A stretch of 25,419 nucleotides of DNA from FW021-bin31 sp964478125. GTDB taxonomy: Bacteria; Bacteroidota; Bacteroidia; Chitinophagales; Chitinophagaceae. Where the stretch lies: NCBI GenBank assembly GCA_964478125.1, contig CAYZGR010000044.1, forward strand, positions 1 through 25,419. Reading direction: 5' to 3'. Position 1 is the stretch's first letter. Every line of letters begins with the position of its first letter. The notes beneath the pieces are model-generated. The model was not told the origin of the DNA, searched no databases, and was given only the letters and a program-made list of their open reading frames with translations. Below, in pieces: positions 14,699 to 23,183 of this stretch. A program made the translations under genes and the position numbers.

Positions 14699-15898
14699 TT
14701 AGTTTGATGCATAAGCGGCTACATGCATCAATTTCCATATAGGTTCCACCCGGTATACGTTCTTGTTGAACCGGTTACTTAAAATAATGACCGTAGAAGA
14801 ATCATCAATAAAGCGATAAAATGAAGAGGTGTTCCCATGCCACCAGCCATTGTGATAAACTACTTTGATACTGTCCGGGTAACACAACAAATGCCAGCCA
14901 AGGCCATAGTTCTTAATTCCCGGCCGTTCATGGCTATATGGGGTGAAAGCATCTTCCAGTTCTTTTTTACTGAAAAGGTGGCCGGGATATAGAGCCTGAT
15001 CCCACTTCAACAGATCTTCCGCCGTACTATACACATTTTTATCGCCCACTACCCCGTCAAAACATTCTTCGGAAATGGGGCGGGTACGGTAATCATACGT
15101 CAGACTGCGTTTCGGATAGGTTCTACCCGTATTGGGATTGTATACATAGGTATGCTTCATTCCCAACGGATCAAAAAATGCTTTCTTGAAAAAAGCCTCC
15201 AATGACATACCCGTAACTTTTTGTATTACAGCCCCCAATACGACATAATTGGTATTGGTATAATTGAAGTGTTTATCGGGTGCGTAAATAGGAGTGGGAC
15301 GATACTTTATCATCAGGTCAATCACATCCTGATTAGACATCAATTGATTCATATTATCCCGGTAGAGGCCGGTGAAATAAAGGTACTTTGGCAGGCCGCT
15401 GCGATGATTCAGTAACTCTTTAAGGGTGATCCCATGATAGGGAAATTCGGGAAAGAACTTTTGAATAGAGTCTGTGATCTTCAGTTTCCCTTTCTGCTGC
15501 AGGTATAAAATCCCCATAGCCGTGAAGGGCTTGGAGGTGGACGCTAACTGAAAAGTGGTATTCTTGGTTATGGGTATTTTTTGGCTAAAATCCGCGTATC
15601 CCCTGTGTTTTTCAAAGATAATAATGCCTTTTCGGGCCACCAGCATGCTGCCGTTGAATCGGGGTCCTAAAACATGATCATAAAAATGATTCAATCCGGC
15701 CTGGATGCGTTTGGTTTCCGGTGAAGCCAGGATGGCCTCCCGGTGAAAGTCAATGGAGTCGTAGTATGCTTTAGCTCTTGCATAAGAACTATCTATTTGA
15801 TCTTCATCGTTTGACTGACCTTTACCTATCTGACAGGATTGAAAAAACGGAACCACACAGCAAACCAGAATCAGATAGCAGATAAATCTGTTTTTCAT
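14699..15898 (-). CDS. Beta-lactamase-fold serine hydrolase lipoprotein
   Basis: The 399-residue protein has a lipoprotein signal: a basic start, a hydrophobic run, and lipobox FFQSC with Cys22. It would be membrane-anchored outside the cytoplasm. The remainder is the class C beta-lactamase/DD-peptidase fold. The active-site SxxK is STSK (Ser120, Lys123), the YxN motif is YTN (about 213-215), and the third motif is HNG (about 349-351) in place of the KTG of true beta-lactamases. HxG is usual for esterase or peptidase-like family members, so antibiotic resistance is not implied. The ATG at 15898 gives the signal peptide; an in-frame TTG six codons earlier was rejected. A promoter motif lies 47 bases upstream. 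Confidence 0.88.
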   Translation of the reverse strand: MKNRFICYLILVCCVVPFFQSCQIGKGQSNDEDQIDSSYARAKAYYDSIDFHREAILASPETKRIQAGLNHFYDHVLGPRFNGSMLVARKGIIIFEKHRGYADFSQKIPITKNTTFQLASTSKPFTAMGILYLQQKGKLKITDSIQKFFPEFPYHGITLKELLNHRSGLPKYLYFTGLYRDNMNQLMSNQDVIDLMIKYRPTPIYAPDKHFNYTNTNYVVLGAVIQKVTGMSLEAFFKKAFFDPLGMKHTYVYNPNTGRTYPKRSLTYDYRTRPISEECFDGVVGDKNVYSTAEDLLKWDQALYPGHLFSKKELEDAFTPYSHERPGIKNYGLGWHLLCYPDSIKVVYHNGWWHGNTSSFYRFIDDSSTVIILSNRFNKNVYRVEPIWKLMHVAAYASN

Positions 15899-15945
15899 AA
15901 CACACTTGCGGAACAAAAATTATGCTGTTTTATTCTATATAGCTA

Positions 15946-15953
15946 CAAATATA
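15946..15953 (-). promoter_or_regulatory. Promoter motif TATATTTG for the serine hydrolase
   Basis: Minus-strand TATATTTG is an exact consensus match, 47 bases before the start codon. It lies back-to-back with the serA promoter about 100 bases away. Confidence 0.5.
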
Positions 15954-16055
15954 TAAAGAACAGATAAAAAGTACCTCTAAAAACAACCAAAGCCTTTTAT
16001 TTTTTGAATATTTCAAAATAAGGCCTCCAAATTTTAATTTATTTTAATTGAGGAG

Positions 16056-16063
16056 TATATTTG
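16056..16063 (+). promoter_or_regulatory. Promoter motif TATATTTG for serA
   Basis: TATATTTG fits TAnnTTTG exactly and ends 20 bases before the serA ATG. The upstream 30 bases are almost pure AT. Confidence 0.6.
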
Positions 16064-16083
16064 CACCAAATTTATAAATTACC

Positions 16084-17322
16084 ATGTCCGAAAAACAAAA
16101 TACCAGTTACCCTAAGGATAAGATCCGTATTTTATTACTCGAAAGTATTCATGATGAAGCCGTTAAAGCCTTTAAGGAAGCAGGATACAGTAAGGTGCAA
16201 CGGTTCTCGAAAGCTCTATCCGAAGAGGAACTCCTCCATGAAATAAAAGATGTACACCTTATCGGTATCCGTTCGAAAACCAAGATCACCGAAAAGGTGT
16301 TGAAAGCGGCAAAAAAATTGCAGGCTGTTGGTTGTTTTTGCATAGGAACGAACCAGGTAGATCTAAAAGCTGCCACTTCCAGGGGCGTAGCTGTATTTAA
16401 CGCGCCTTATTCCAACACCCGTTCGGTAGCAGAGTTGATCATATCTCTTTCCATCATGCTGATACGAAGGATTCCGGATAAAAATAAGGCTGCACATGAG
16501 GGGATTTGGATGAAAGCTTCCGTCGGCTCCCATGAATTGAGAGGGAAAGTTCTGGGCATTATAGGGTACGGAAATATTGGCAGCCAGGTGAGTGTCTTGG
16601 CCGAGGCTATGGGAATGAACGTTATTTACTATGATGTTGTGAAGAAGATGCCCATGGGTAACGCAGTGCAGAAAAGCAGTTTGAAAGCCCTGCTGAGTGA
16701 GTCTGATGTGGTTACGTTGCATGTACCTGCTTCAGACAGTACTAAAAACATGATCACTGCAAAAGAACTGGCGCAAATAAAGAAAGGCGCTATTTTTCTG
16801 AATTATGCCCGTGGCAATGTGGTGGATCTTGAAGCGTTGAGAGCGTGTTTGAAATCAGGACATCTTTCCGGAGCGGCAATCGATGTATACCCCGAAGAGC
16901 CCAAGAAAAACGGTGAAAAGTTTATCTCCCCCTTGCAAAACGTCTCTAACGTCATCCTTACGCCACACATTGGAGGTTCCACGGAAGAGGCGCAGTTTAA
17001 TATTGGTATTGATGTGAGTCAGAAGCTGTTGCGCTACCTTGAAAGTGGTTCCAGCTATGGTTCTCATACGGTTCCGGATCTGAATATTCCCATGCAGGAT
17101 CATAAACATCGTATTTTGCATATCCATAAAAATGTCCCGGGTGTATTGTCTGATATTAACGCGGCCTTGTCGGCAGAACATATCAATATTCTGGGGCAGT
17201 ATCTGAAAACCAACGAAGAAATAGGATATGCCGTGCTGGACATTAATCAAAAGGTTTCTAAAAAAGCCTTTAAGGTCCTGAGCGAAGTACCCAATACAAT
17301 AAGAACGAGGCTGCTATATTAA
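16084..17322 (+). CDS. serA: D-3-phosphoglycerate dehydrogenase
   Basis: The enzyme oxidises 3-phosphoglycerate in the first step of serine synthesis. The 412-residue chain has the NAD-binding motif GYGNIG (161-166) and the catalytic set Arg243 (NYARGNVVD), Glu272 (YPEEP) and His295 (TPHIGGST). A C-terminal ACT domain (about 345-412, HIHKNVPGVLSDINAALS) is the usual serine-sensing module. Length and layout match the E. coli SerA type rather than the longer forms. Related 2-hydroxyacid dehydrogenases are less likely because of the ACT domain. It appears to be a single-gene unit, with a promoter motif 20 nt upstream and a hairpin about 245 nt downstream. Confidence 0.95.
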   Translation: MSEKQNTSYPKDKIRILLLESIHDEAVKAFKEAGYSKVQRFSKALSEEELLHEIKDVHLIGIRSKTKITEKVLKAAKKLQAVGCFCIGTNQVDLKAATSRGVAVFNAPYSNTRSVAELIISLSIMLIRRIPDKNKAAHEGIWMKASVGSHELRGKVLGIIGYGNIGSQVSVLAEAMGMNVIYYDVVKKMPMGNAVQKSSLKALLSESDVVTLHVPASDSTKNMITAKELAQIKKGAIFLNYARGNVVDLEALRACLKSGHLSGAAIDVYPEEPKKNGEKFISPLQNVSNVILTPHIGGSTEEAQFNIGIDVSQKLLRYLESGSSYGSHTVPDLNIPMQDHKHRILHIHKNVPGVLSDINAALSAEHINILGQYLKTNEEIGYAVLDINQKVSKKAFKVLSEVPNTIRTRLLY

Positions 17323-17430
17323 TAAGTAAAACCAAAGAATGAGGCTGTTTACCATCATGTGCAGGTAGTAGTTTTAGCATAAAATAGCGGTGCAGGATGG
17401 TAATATTGGGATGTCTTTCATATAAGGTCT

Positions 17431-17467
17431 GTTATGCGGCGGACATGGATGTTGCGATCTGGCAGGG
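17431..17467 (+). repeat. Imperfect direct repeat, copy 1
   Basis: This segment begins GTTATGC and contains GGATGTTGCGATCTGGCAG. It matches 17509-17543 at 20 of 26 positions in its core, about 77 bases away. Only two copies are seen. Confidence 0.5.
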
Positions 17468-17508
17468 CAGGTCCTGAACAGCCTCATGAAACATACCTCC
17501 GCTCTCCC

Positions 17509-17543
17509 GTAATGCCGGGCACGGATGTTTTGATCCGGCAGAC
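17509..17543 (+). repeat. Imperfect direct repeat, copy 2
   Basis: The second copy begins GTAATGC and contains GGATGTTTTGATCCGGCAG. It also has TGCCGG and CCGGCA arms that could form a 6-bp stem. Confidence 0.5.
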
Positions 17544-17566
17544 CATAAACAACAAGCTGAAGGGTT

Positions 17567-17592
17567 GCCGGTATCTTTTTTAAAGATCCGGC
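17567..17592 (+). terminator. Hairpin, possible serA terminator
   Basis: GCCGGTATCTTT can pair with AAAGATCCGGC, giving an 11-bp stem with one bulged T and a 3-nt loop. The T-run comes about 10 bases later, not immediately, so terminator function is uncertain. Confidence 0.35.
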
Positions 17593-17718
17593 TCTACAGA
17601 AACTTTTTCACCTGATATATGGCATATTGTAATTTATGTTGTGTTACCCTATTGATTTTACCTATCAGCATATTGATTTTGGTTTTTGGCAAATATGCTC
17701 TAAGTAAAGAGCGGAATG

Positions 17719-17740
17719 CTTTTGTCGTTTACGCAAAAAG
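17719..17740. promoter_or_regulatory. Imperfect palindrome, possible operator upstream of sufB
   Basis: CTTTTGTCGT and ACGCAAAAAG form a 22-bp dyad with 8 of 10 matching pairs around a TT centre. It lies 73 bases before the sufB promoter motif. It could bind a dimeric regulator, but none is identified. Confidence 0.3.
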
Positions 17741-17812
17741 GAATTATGACATTCTTAATGGGAAAAATTAGTTAAAAGGTTGGATATTCTACGGATAAAC
17801 CTAAAATAGCGG

Positions 17813-17820
17813 TAAATTTG
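17813..17820 (+). promoter_or_regulatory. Promoter motif TAAATTTG abutting sufB
   Basis: TAAATTTG fits the consensus exactly and ends only 5 bases before the sufB ATG. If transcription begins at the usual distance, the mRNA would have almost no leader. No clear -33 box is visible. Confidence 0.5.
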
Positions 17821-17825
17821 CAACT

Positions 17826-19271
17826 ATGAGTGAACAAGATAAAATATTAGAAGAAATACAACAGTCGGAGTACAAATTCGGCTTTTCCACGAATATAGAA
17901 ATGGATGTGGCTCCGGCGGGTTTGAACGAGGATATTATCCGGTTGATTTCCGAAAAAAAGGAAGAACCCGATTTTATCTTGCAATGGCGATTGAAAGCTT
18001 TTCGCCTTTGGCAAAAGATGAAAGAGCCTCATTGGGCCAAATTTGACTATCCGCCGCAGGATTATCAGAAATTATCCTATTATGCCGCCCCTAAAAAGAA
18101 GCCTAAGCTGAACAGCATGGACGAGGTGGATCCGGAGCTCAGGCGAACTTTCGATAAGCTGGGTATTTCTCTTGAAGAACAAAAGATCATGTCGGGAGTG
18201 GCGGTAGACGCGGTTTTCGATTCTGTATCCATTGCTACCACCTTTCGGGAAAAATTGGAGGAAGCAGGCGTGATCTTCTGTTCCATGAGCGAGGCTATCA
18301 GAAACCATCCGGAACTGGTAAGAAAATACCTGGGATCCGTGGTACCTTATTCCGATAACTTTTTTGCAGCTTTGAACGCTGCGGTATTTACCGACGGCTC
18401 GTTTGTCTTTATACCTAAAGGGGTTCGCTGTCCCATGGAGTTATCCACCTATTTCCGTATCAATACGGAAAATACCGGACAATTCGAACGTACGCTCATT
18501 GTGGCCGAGGAAAGTGCGTATGTCAGTTATCTCGAAGGATGTACTGCGCCAAAGAGGAGTGAGAATCAATTACATGCAGCTGTTGTAGAGATTATAGCTT
18601 TAGATAATGCAGAGGTTAAATATTCTACTGTTCAAAATTGGTTCCCCGGCAACAAAGACGGCTCGGGAGGGGTTTACAACTTTGTCACCAAGAGAGGTTT
18701 ATGTAAAGGCCACCATTCCAAGATCTCCTGGACACAAGTGGAAACCGGTTCCGCACTTACATGGAAGTATCCCAGTGTCATCCTGAAAGGAGATTATTCT
18801 CATGGAGAATTTTATTCCGTTGCCATAACCAACCATCATCAAAAGGCGGATACGGGTACTAAAATGCAGCATAGGGGTAAAAACACCCGCAGCCGTACCG
18901 TATCCAAAGGTATATCTCTCGGACAAAGTGATAACTCTTTCCGGGGATTGGTCAGTGTCGCAAAAGGGGCGGAGAATGCAAGGAATTACACCCAATGTGA
19001 TTCTCTGTTGGTAGGCGATCGTTGCGGTGCACATACTTTTCCATATATTGAAGTAAAAAATAGGACCGCCCAGGTGGAGCATGAAGCCACTACCTCGAAG
19101 ATCGGGGAAGATCAGATATTCTATTGTAAACAGCGGGGAATAGGAGAGGAGGAGGCTGTAAGCCTTATCGTTAACGGCTATTGCAGAGAGGTGTTGAACC
19201 AACTCCCAATGGAATTTGCAGTAGAAGCGCAGGCGTTATTGTCCTTAAGCCTGGAAGGAAGTGTCGGATAA
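17826..19271 (+). CDS. sufB: Fe-S cluster assembly scaffold SufB
   Basis: SufB, with SufC and SufD, builds iron-sulfur clusters in the cytoplasm. The 481-residue chain ends in the SufB/D beta-helix core. It carries the conserved cysteine motif GDRCGAHTFPYIEVKN (Cys400), the position corresponding to the essential Cys405 of E. coli SufB. Other hallmarks are IPKGVRCPMELSTYFRIN (196-213), SYLEGCTAP (234-242) and KGISLGQSDNSFRGLV (361-376). The N-terminal start MSEQDKILEEIQ at 17826 is typical of Bacteroidota SufB, so the ATG lying right beside the promoter motif is likely real. It is the first gene of sufBCDSE-sufT, and a 52-nt A-rich gap separates it from sufC. Confidence 0.97.
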   Translation: MSEQDKILEEIQQSEYKFGFSTNIEMDVAPAGLNEDIIRLISEKKEEPDFILQWRLKAFRLWQKMKEPHWAKFDYPPQDYQKLSYYAAPKKKPKLNSMDEVDPELRRTFDKLGISLEEQKIMSGVAVDAVFDSVSIATTFREKLEEAGVIFCSMSEAIRNHPELVRKYLGSVVPYSDNFFAALNAAVFTDGSFVFIPKGVRCPMELSTYFRINTENTGQFERTLIVAEESAYVSYLEGCTAPKRSENQLHAAVVEIIALDNAEVKYSTVQNWFPGNKDGSGGVYNFVTKRGLCKGHHSKISWTQVETGSALTWKYPSVILKGDYSHGEFYSVAITNHHQKADTGTKMQHRGKNTRSRTVSKGISLGQSDNSFRGLVSVAKGAENARNYTQCDSLLVGDRCGAHTFPYIEVKNRTAQVEHEATTSKIGEDQIFYCKQRGIGEEEAVSLIVNGYCREVLNQLPMEFAVEAQALLSLSLEGSVG

Positions 19272-19323
19272 ATTTAAGTTAAATAAAAAATAATCAGAAC
19301 AAACATTAAGAATAAGAAAAGAA

Positions 19324-20094
19324 ATGTCAATGTTATCAATTAAAGATTTGCAGGCATCTGTTGAAGAAAAGGAAATTCTCAAAGGGATTTCCCTGGATAT
19401 TAATCCCGGTGAAGTACATGCCGTTATGGGACCCAATGGTTCCGGAAAAAGTACGCTGGCTTCTGTACTTGCCGGTCGGGAGGAATATGAAGTAACCGGC
19501 GGAAGTGCTACCTTTCGGGGAGAAGACCTGCTGGATATGGAACCTGAAGAACGAGCACGGCTGGGATTGTTCCTGGCTTTTCAATATCCGGTGGAAATTC
19601 CCGGGGTAAGCACCACTAACTTCTTAAAAACGGCTGTAAACGAATCGCGTCAGGCAAGGGGAGAGAAGCCTCTGGATGCCGTACAGTTTATGAAGCTGAT
19701 GAAAGATCGTCTGGAATTGGTAAAAATGGATAAAAGGCTGTTAAGCCGCTCCCTGAACGAGGGATTCTCCGGCGGTGAGAAAAAGAGAAATGAGGTCTTT
19801 CAAATGGCTATGCTCGAACCGCGGCTGGCTATAATGGATGAAACTGATTCGGGATTGGATATAGATGCGTTGCGTCTTGTAGCCGACGGGGTAAACAAAC
19901 TGAGAAGTGAAAATCGTTCTTTCCTTATTATTACACACTATCAGCGTTTACTGGATTATATCGTGCCGGATTATGTACACGTGATGTACGATGGTCGTTT
20001 TGTGAAGTCCGGCACAAAAGAGCTGGCGCTTGAGCTTGAGGAAAAGGGATATGATTGGTTGAAAAAACAAAACCCAGAAGTGGTAGCTCAATAA
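19324..20094 (+). CDS. sufC: Fe-S assembly ATPase SufC
   Basis: SufC is the ABC-type ATPase of the SufBCD complex. The 256-residue chain has Walker A GPNGSGKST (36-44), the Q-loop region FQYPVEIPG and the SufC-type signature NEGFSGGEKKRNE (145-157). Walker B with the catalytic carboxylate is LAIMDETDSGLD (168-179), and the H-loop is ITHYQRLL (His205). There are two possible starts, Met1 (19324) and Met3 (19330). It lies 52 nt after sufB and 18 nt before sufD. Confidence 0.97.
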   Translation: MSMLSIKDLQASVEEKEILKGISLDINPGEVHAVMGPNGSGKSTLASVLAGREEYEVTGGSATFRGEDLLDMEPEERARLGLFLAFQYPVEIPGVSTTNFLKTAVNESRQARGEKPLDAVQFMKLMKDRLELVKMDKRLLSRSLNEGFSGGEKKRNEVFQMAMLEPRLAIMDETDSGLDIDALRLVADGVNKLRSENRSFLIITHYQRLLDYIVPDYVHVMYDGRFVKSGTKELALELEEKGYDWLKKQNPEVVAQ

Positions 20095-20112
20095 AAAAAC
20101 CGTATTTAAAAC

Positions 20113-21435
20113 ATGAATAATATAGAATCTAGGTTGAAATTACCAGAGCAGATAGATAAGTGGTGGGAACAGGTTCGTATCCAAAATCAGAACAGTCCTG
20201 TATTGGATCGTATGCAAAAATCGTTTGATTTTTTTAAAACATACGGATTCCCGCATGTCAAATTAGAGGACTGGAAATATACCAACGTTCGTAGAATTAC
20301 GAATCTGCCCTATGCCTGGCCGGTAAAAGATGGAGCCGGCATGGACAGAGCTGTATTTGAGCAGCTTCCCCTGGTTCATATTGCGGATGCCTACAGACTC
20401 GTTTTTATAAATGGCTATCTGAATGATGATTTGTCTGTTCTGCCTTCAGGAGATAATGCATTCACGGTAACGCATCTGGAAGATGTGGAAGCCCAGGGCC
20501 CTTATCAGGAATACCTGGCCTCGGTAGTAACCAATGAATCCGGATTCACGGCGCTGAATACAGCTATACATACCGGCGGCGTATTGATAGATGTTCCCAA
20601 AGGCGTGGTGACAGACAAGCCGGTTTTCGTGTATTATGTTTCCTTGAAAGAGGATGATCTGTATTTAATTCAACCCAGGAACCTTATCGTGGTTGAAGAT
20701 AACAGTCAGGTGCAACTGGCAGAAATTTTTATTTCAAAAGGAGACCAACCGTCCCTGACAAATATTGTTTCTGAAATAAAGGTAGGCTCCGGCGCTCATG
20801 TGGATTATTCCAAGATTCAATTGGAAAAAGGACAAAGCTATCACGTAGGCTTTACTAAAATTTATCAGGAAAGAGATTCCAGGGTGGATACCCATCAGAT
20901 CTCTCTGGATGGTAGTTTTGTGAGAAATGATCTACAGTTTTATCTCAACGACCGCAATTGCAACAGCATCCTGAACGGATTATATATCCTGAACGGAGAT
21001 CAACATCTGGATAACCATACGCGGGTAGACCATGCCATGCCGGAATGTTTTAGCGATCAGTTGTATAAAGGGATCCTGGATGACCAGGCAACGGGCGTCT
21101 TTAATGGTAAAGTGGTCGTCCACCAGGATGCCCAACAGACCAATGCCTATCAGAGAAATACCAACGTGCTTTTGGCTGACGGTGCAACCATCAATACGAA
21201 ACCTGAGTTGGAAATATATGCGGATGATGTAAGATGTACACATGGCGCCACATCAGGATATCTGGATAAAGAAGCCATCTTTTATTTGCGTTCAAGGGGG
21301 CTTTCAGAACACGACGCACAACATTTCTTATTGAAGTCTTATGCTTACGAGGTTATTGAGAAGATGAATGTGGAAGCATTAATCGAACCTCTAAAGGAGC
21401 TGGCCGATCAAAAATTAATGAGGCAAATATCATGA
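20113..21435 (+). CDS. sufD: Fe-S assembly protein SufD
   Basis: SufD pairs with SufB in the SufBC2D scaffold and is needed for iron entry and complex integrity. The 440-residue chain has the family start region LEDWKYTNVR (51-60) and the C-terminal beta-helix motif DVRCTHGATSGYLDKEAIFYL. His377 in CTHGAT corresponds to the functional His360 of E. coli SufD. DRNCNSILNGLY and HNTRVDHAMP-like blocks (about 280-310) also fit. Its final bases overlap the sufS start by 4 nt, indicating translational coupling. Confidence 0.96.
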   Translation: MNNIESRLKLPEQIDKWWEQVRIQNQNSPVLDRMQKSFDFFKTYGFPHVKLEDWKYTNVRRITNLPYAWPVKDGAGMDRAVFEQLPLVHIADAYRLVFINGYLNDDLSVLPSGDNAFTVTHLEDVEAQGPYQEYLASVVTNESGFTALNTAIHTGGVLIDVPKGVVTDKPVFVYYVSLKEDDLYLIQPRNLIVVEDNSQVQLAEIFISKGDQPSLTNIVSEIKVGSGAHVDYSKIQLEKGQSYHVGFTKIYQERDSRVDTHQISLDGSFVRNDLQFYLNDRNCNSILNGLYILNGDQHLDNHTRVDHAMPECFSDQLYKGILDDQATGVFNGKVVVHQDAQQTNAYQRNTNVLLADGATINTKPELEIYADDVRCTHGATSGYLDKEAIFYLRSRGLSEHDAQHFLLKSYAYEVIEKMNVEALIEPLKELADQKLMRQIS

Positions 21436-22685
21436 TAGAACAAACTCCAAATACTACTTTTCCCGTAGCGATTGAAGATATCAGGGAATTATTTCCGGCG
21501 CTTCATCAAAAGGTAAACGGGCATCCGTTGGTGTATTTGGACAATGCGGCAACTTCACAAAAGCCGAAAAGCGTTATTGATGCGATGAGGAACTATTATG
21601 AATTTGATAACGCAAATATACACAGGGGAATTCATACCCTGGCAGAAAGGGCTACGGCAAAGTTTGAGGAGACCCGCAAGGCAATACAGCAATTTATTAA
21701 TGCGCCTGAAACGGAAGAGATCATTTTTACGAGCGGCACAACAGGAAGTTTAAATCTGGTAGCACAGACATATGGGCGCAGGTTTTTAAAACCGGGTGAT
21801 GAAGTGCTCATTTCAGCTATGGAACATCACTCTAACATTGTGCCCTGGCAATTGATCTGTGAAGAAAAGGGAGCCGTTTTAAAAGTGATTCCCATGGTGG
21901 ATGATACCGGCGTTTTGGATATAACGGCTTTTCAGGAATTGTTAAGCGCCAAAACAGCTATTGTTTCGGTTACTTATGCTTCCAATACCCTGGGCACTAT
22001 CAATCCTGTGAAATATATGATCGAAGCTGCTCATGAAGCAGGAGCAAAGGTGGTGATTGATGCGGCGCAGGCTGTAGTGCATAGATCTGTGGATGTTCAG
22101 GAACTGGATTGTGATTTTCTGGCTTTTTCCGGACATAAAATGTACGGACCGTCAGGAGTGGGAGTGCTCTATGGGAAACGGGCATTGCTGGAGGACATGC
22201 CTCCTTATCAAGGGGGAGGAGAGATGATCAAGGAAGTCACTTTTGCCAAAACCACCTATAATGAACTGCCTTATAAATTTGAAGCCGGCACCCCCAATAT
22301 CGGGGGCGTGGTTGCCTTTAAAGCGGCTGTAGATTTTATGAATAAGCTGGATAAGGAAGAAATCGCCAGACAGGAACAGCGGCTGTTACAGAAAACTATG
22401 AGCGGCCTGGAGCAAATACCCGGTATCCATCTTATAGGAACCGCACCGGAAAAAATTGGGGTGGTGTCATTCGTCTCAGATCAGGTACACCATTTTGATA
22501 TGGGGATGATGCTGGATGCCCGTGGCATTGCCATCCGGACCGGGCACCATTGCACCGAACCGCTCATGCATATTCTAAATATAGAAGGAACTAACAGGGC
22601 TTCTTTTGCCCTTTATAATACGGAAGAAGAAGTGGATGCCTTATTAATGGGAGTGGAGCGAATTCAACAGAAAAGAAAAAAATGA
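21432..22685 (+). CDS. sufS: Cysteine desulfurase SufS
   Basis: SufS is a PLP enzyme that takes sulfur from cysteine for cluster building. The 417-residue chain has the PLP lysine Lys236 in SGHKMYGP and the catalytic Cys374 in RTGHHCTEPLM. HHSN (132-135) and DAAQ (210-213) contact the cofactor. The RxGHHC context is typical of class II desulfurases, which use a SufE or SufU partner. It overlaps sufD and sufE by 4 nt each, so the three are tightly coupled. Confidence 0.96.
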   Translation: MIEQTPNTTFPVAIEDIRELFPALHQKVNGHPLVYLDNAATSQKPKSVIDAMRNYYEFDNANIHRGIHTLAERATAKFEETRKAIQQFINAPETEEIIFTSGTTGSLNLVAQTYGRRFLKPGDEVLISAMEHHSNIVPWQLICEEKGAVLKVIPMVDDTGVLDITAFQELLSAKTAIVSVTYASNTLGTINPVKYMIEAAHEAGAKVVIDAAQAVVHRSVDVQELDCDFLAFSGHKMYGPSGVGVLYGKRALLEDMPPYQGGGEMIKEVTFAKTTYNELPYKFEAGTPNIGGVVAFKAAVDFMNKLDKEEIARQEQRLLQKTMSGLEQIPGIHLIGTAPEKIGVVSFVSDQVHHFDMGMMLDARGIAIRTGHHCTEPLMHILNIEGTNRASFALYNTEEEVDALLMGVERIQQKRKK

Positions 22686-23134
22686 ACCAACAGACCATAA
22701 ATGAAGTGCAGGATGAAATAATAGAAGATTTTTCTATGCTGGAAGGCGACATGGAAAGTACCATTTTCTACATTATGGAACTGGGCAATAACCTGCCCGA
22801 GCTTGAGGACCAATACCGGATTCCCGAAAATCTGGTAAAAGGATGCCAAAGTAAGGTATGGCTTACCACATCCTTTGAAAGTGGGAAAGTGTATTTTATG
22901 GCAGACAGCAATACCGATATTACCAAAGGGCTGATCAGCCTGCTTATCAGGGTATGGAACGGCCGCTGTCCGGAAGAGATCTTACAAACGGACCTCTATT
23001 TCATTGACCGCATTGGAATGAAAAGAGTGATCGGCTCCCAGCGTTCTAACGGTTTTGCTTCCATGATCAAACAAATGAAGCTATACGCCCTGGGATATCA
23101 GCAGAAAACGGAAGATTCAAAGCAGAAAGCTTAA
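22682..23134 (+). CDS. sufE: Sulfur-transfer partner SufE
   Basis: SufE accepts persulfide sulfur from SufS and passes it to SufB. The 150-residue chain has the active cysteine Cys55 in LVKGCQSKVWL and the usual helix content around GLISLLIRVWNGR. Its start overlaps sufS by 4 nt. The last residues (EDSKQKA) lie beyond the conserved region and are encoded by part of a short direct repeat (23119-23142) that spans the stop codon, so the tail may have been shaped by repeat slippage. Confidence 0.94.
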   Translation: MNQQTINEVQDEIIEDFSMLEGDMESTIFYIMELGNNLPELEDQYRIPENLVKGCQSKVWLTTSFESGKVYFMADSNTDITKGLISLLIRVWNGRCPEEILQTDLYFIDRIGMKRVIGSQRSNGFASMIKQMKLYALGYQQKTEDSKQKA

Positions 23135-23142
23135 AGCAGAAA
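23119..23142 (+). repeat. 14-bp-unit direct repeat across the sufE stop codon
   Basis: AAAGCAGAAA occurs twice, 14 bases apart. The first copy is coding and the second begins within the TAA stop codon. Confidence 0.6.
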
Positions 23143-23183
23143 ACTCCGAAAATCATAAAAATCTGATGATCTGCATTTTATAT

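Larger units (their letters stand above)
17323..17825. other. 503-base gene-free stretch before the suf operon
   Basis: No convincing protein gene is visible. The stretch holds an 11-bp inverted repeat (17339-17349 with 17477-17487) and a pair of imperfect direct repeats of about 36 bases (17431-17467 and 17509-17543). It also contains a hairpin (17567-17592), an 8-bp inverted repeat (17667-17674 with 17692-17699), a 22-bp imperfect palindrome (17719-17740) and the sufB promoter motif. This is long for this compact region and may carry regulation of suf, an RNA, or decayed sequence. Confidence 0.6.

Noticed and set aside
14699..15898. Antibiotic-resistance beta-lactamase
   Set aside because: The third motif is HNG rather than KTG and the lipoprotein layout fits generic esterase or peptidase-like family members.
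17431..17543. CRISPR array
   Set aside because: There are only two imperfect copies with mismatches and no further spaced repeats or cas genes.
18699..19202. 167-codon reverse-strand frame inside sufB
   Set aside because: sufB is clearly the real gene by its conserved motifs, and the opposing frame has no recognisable domain.
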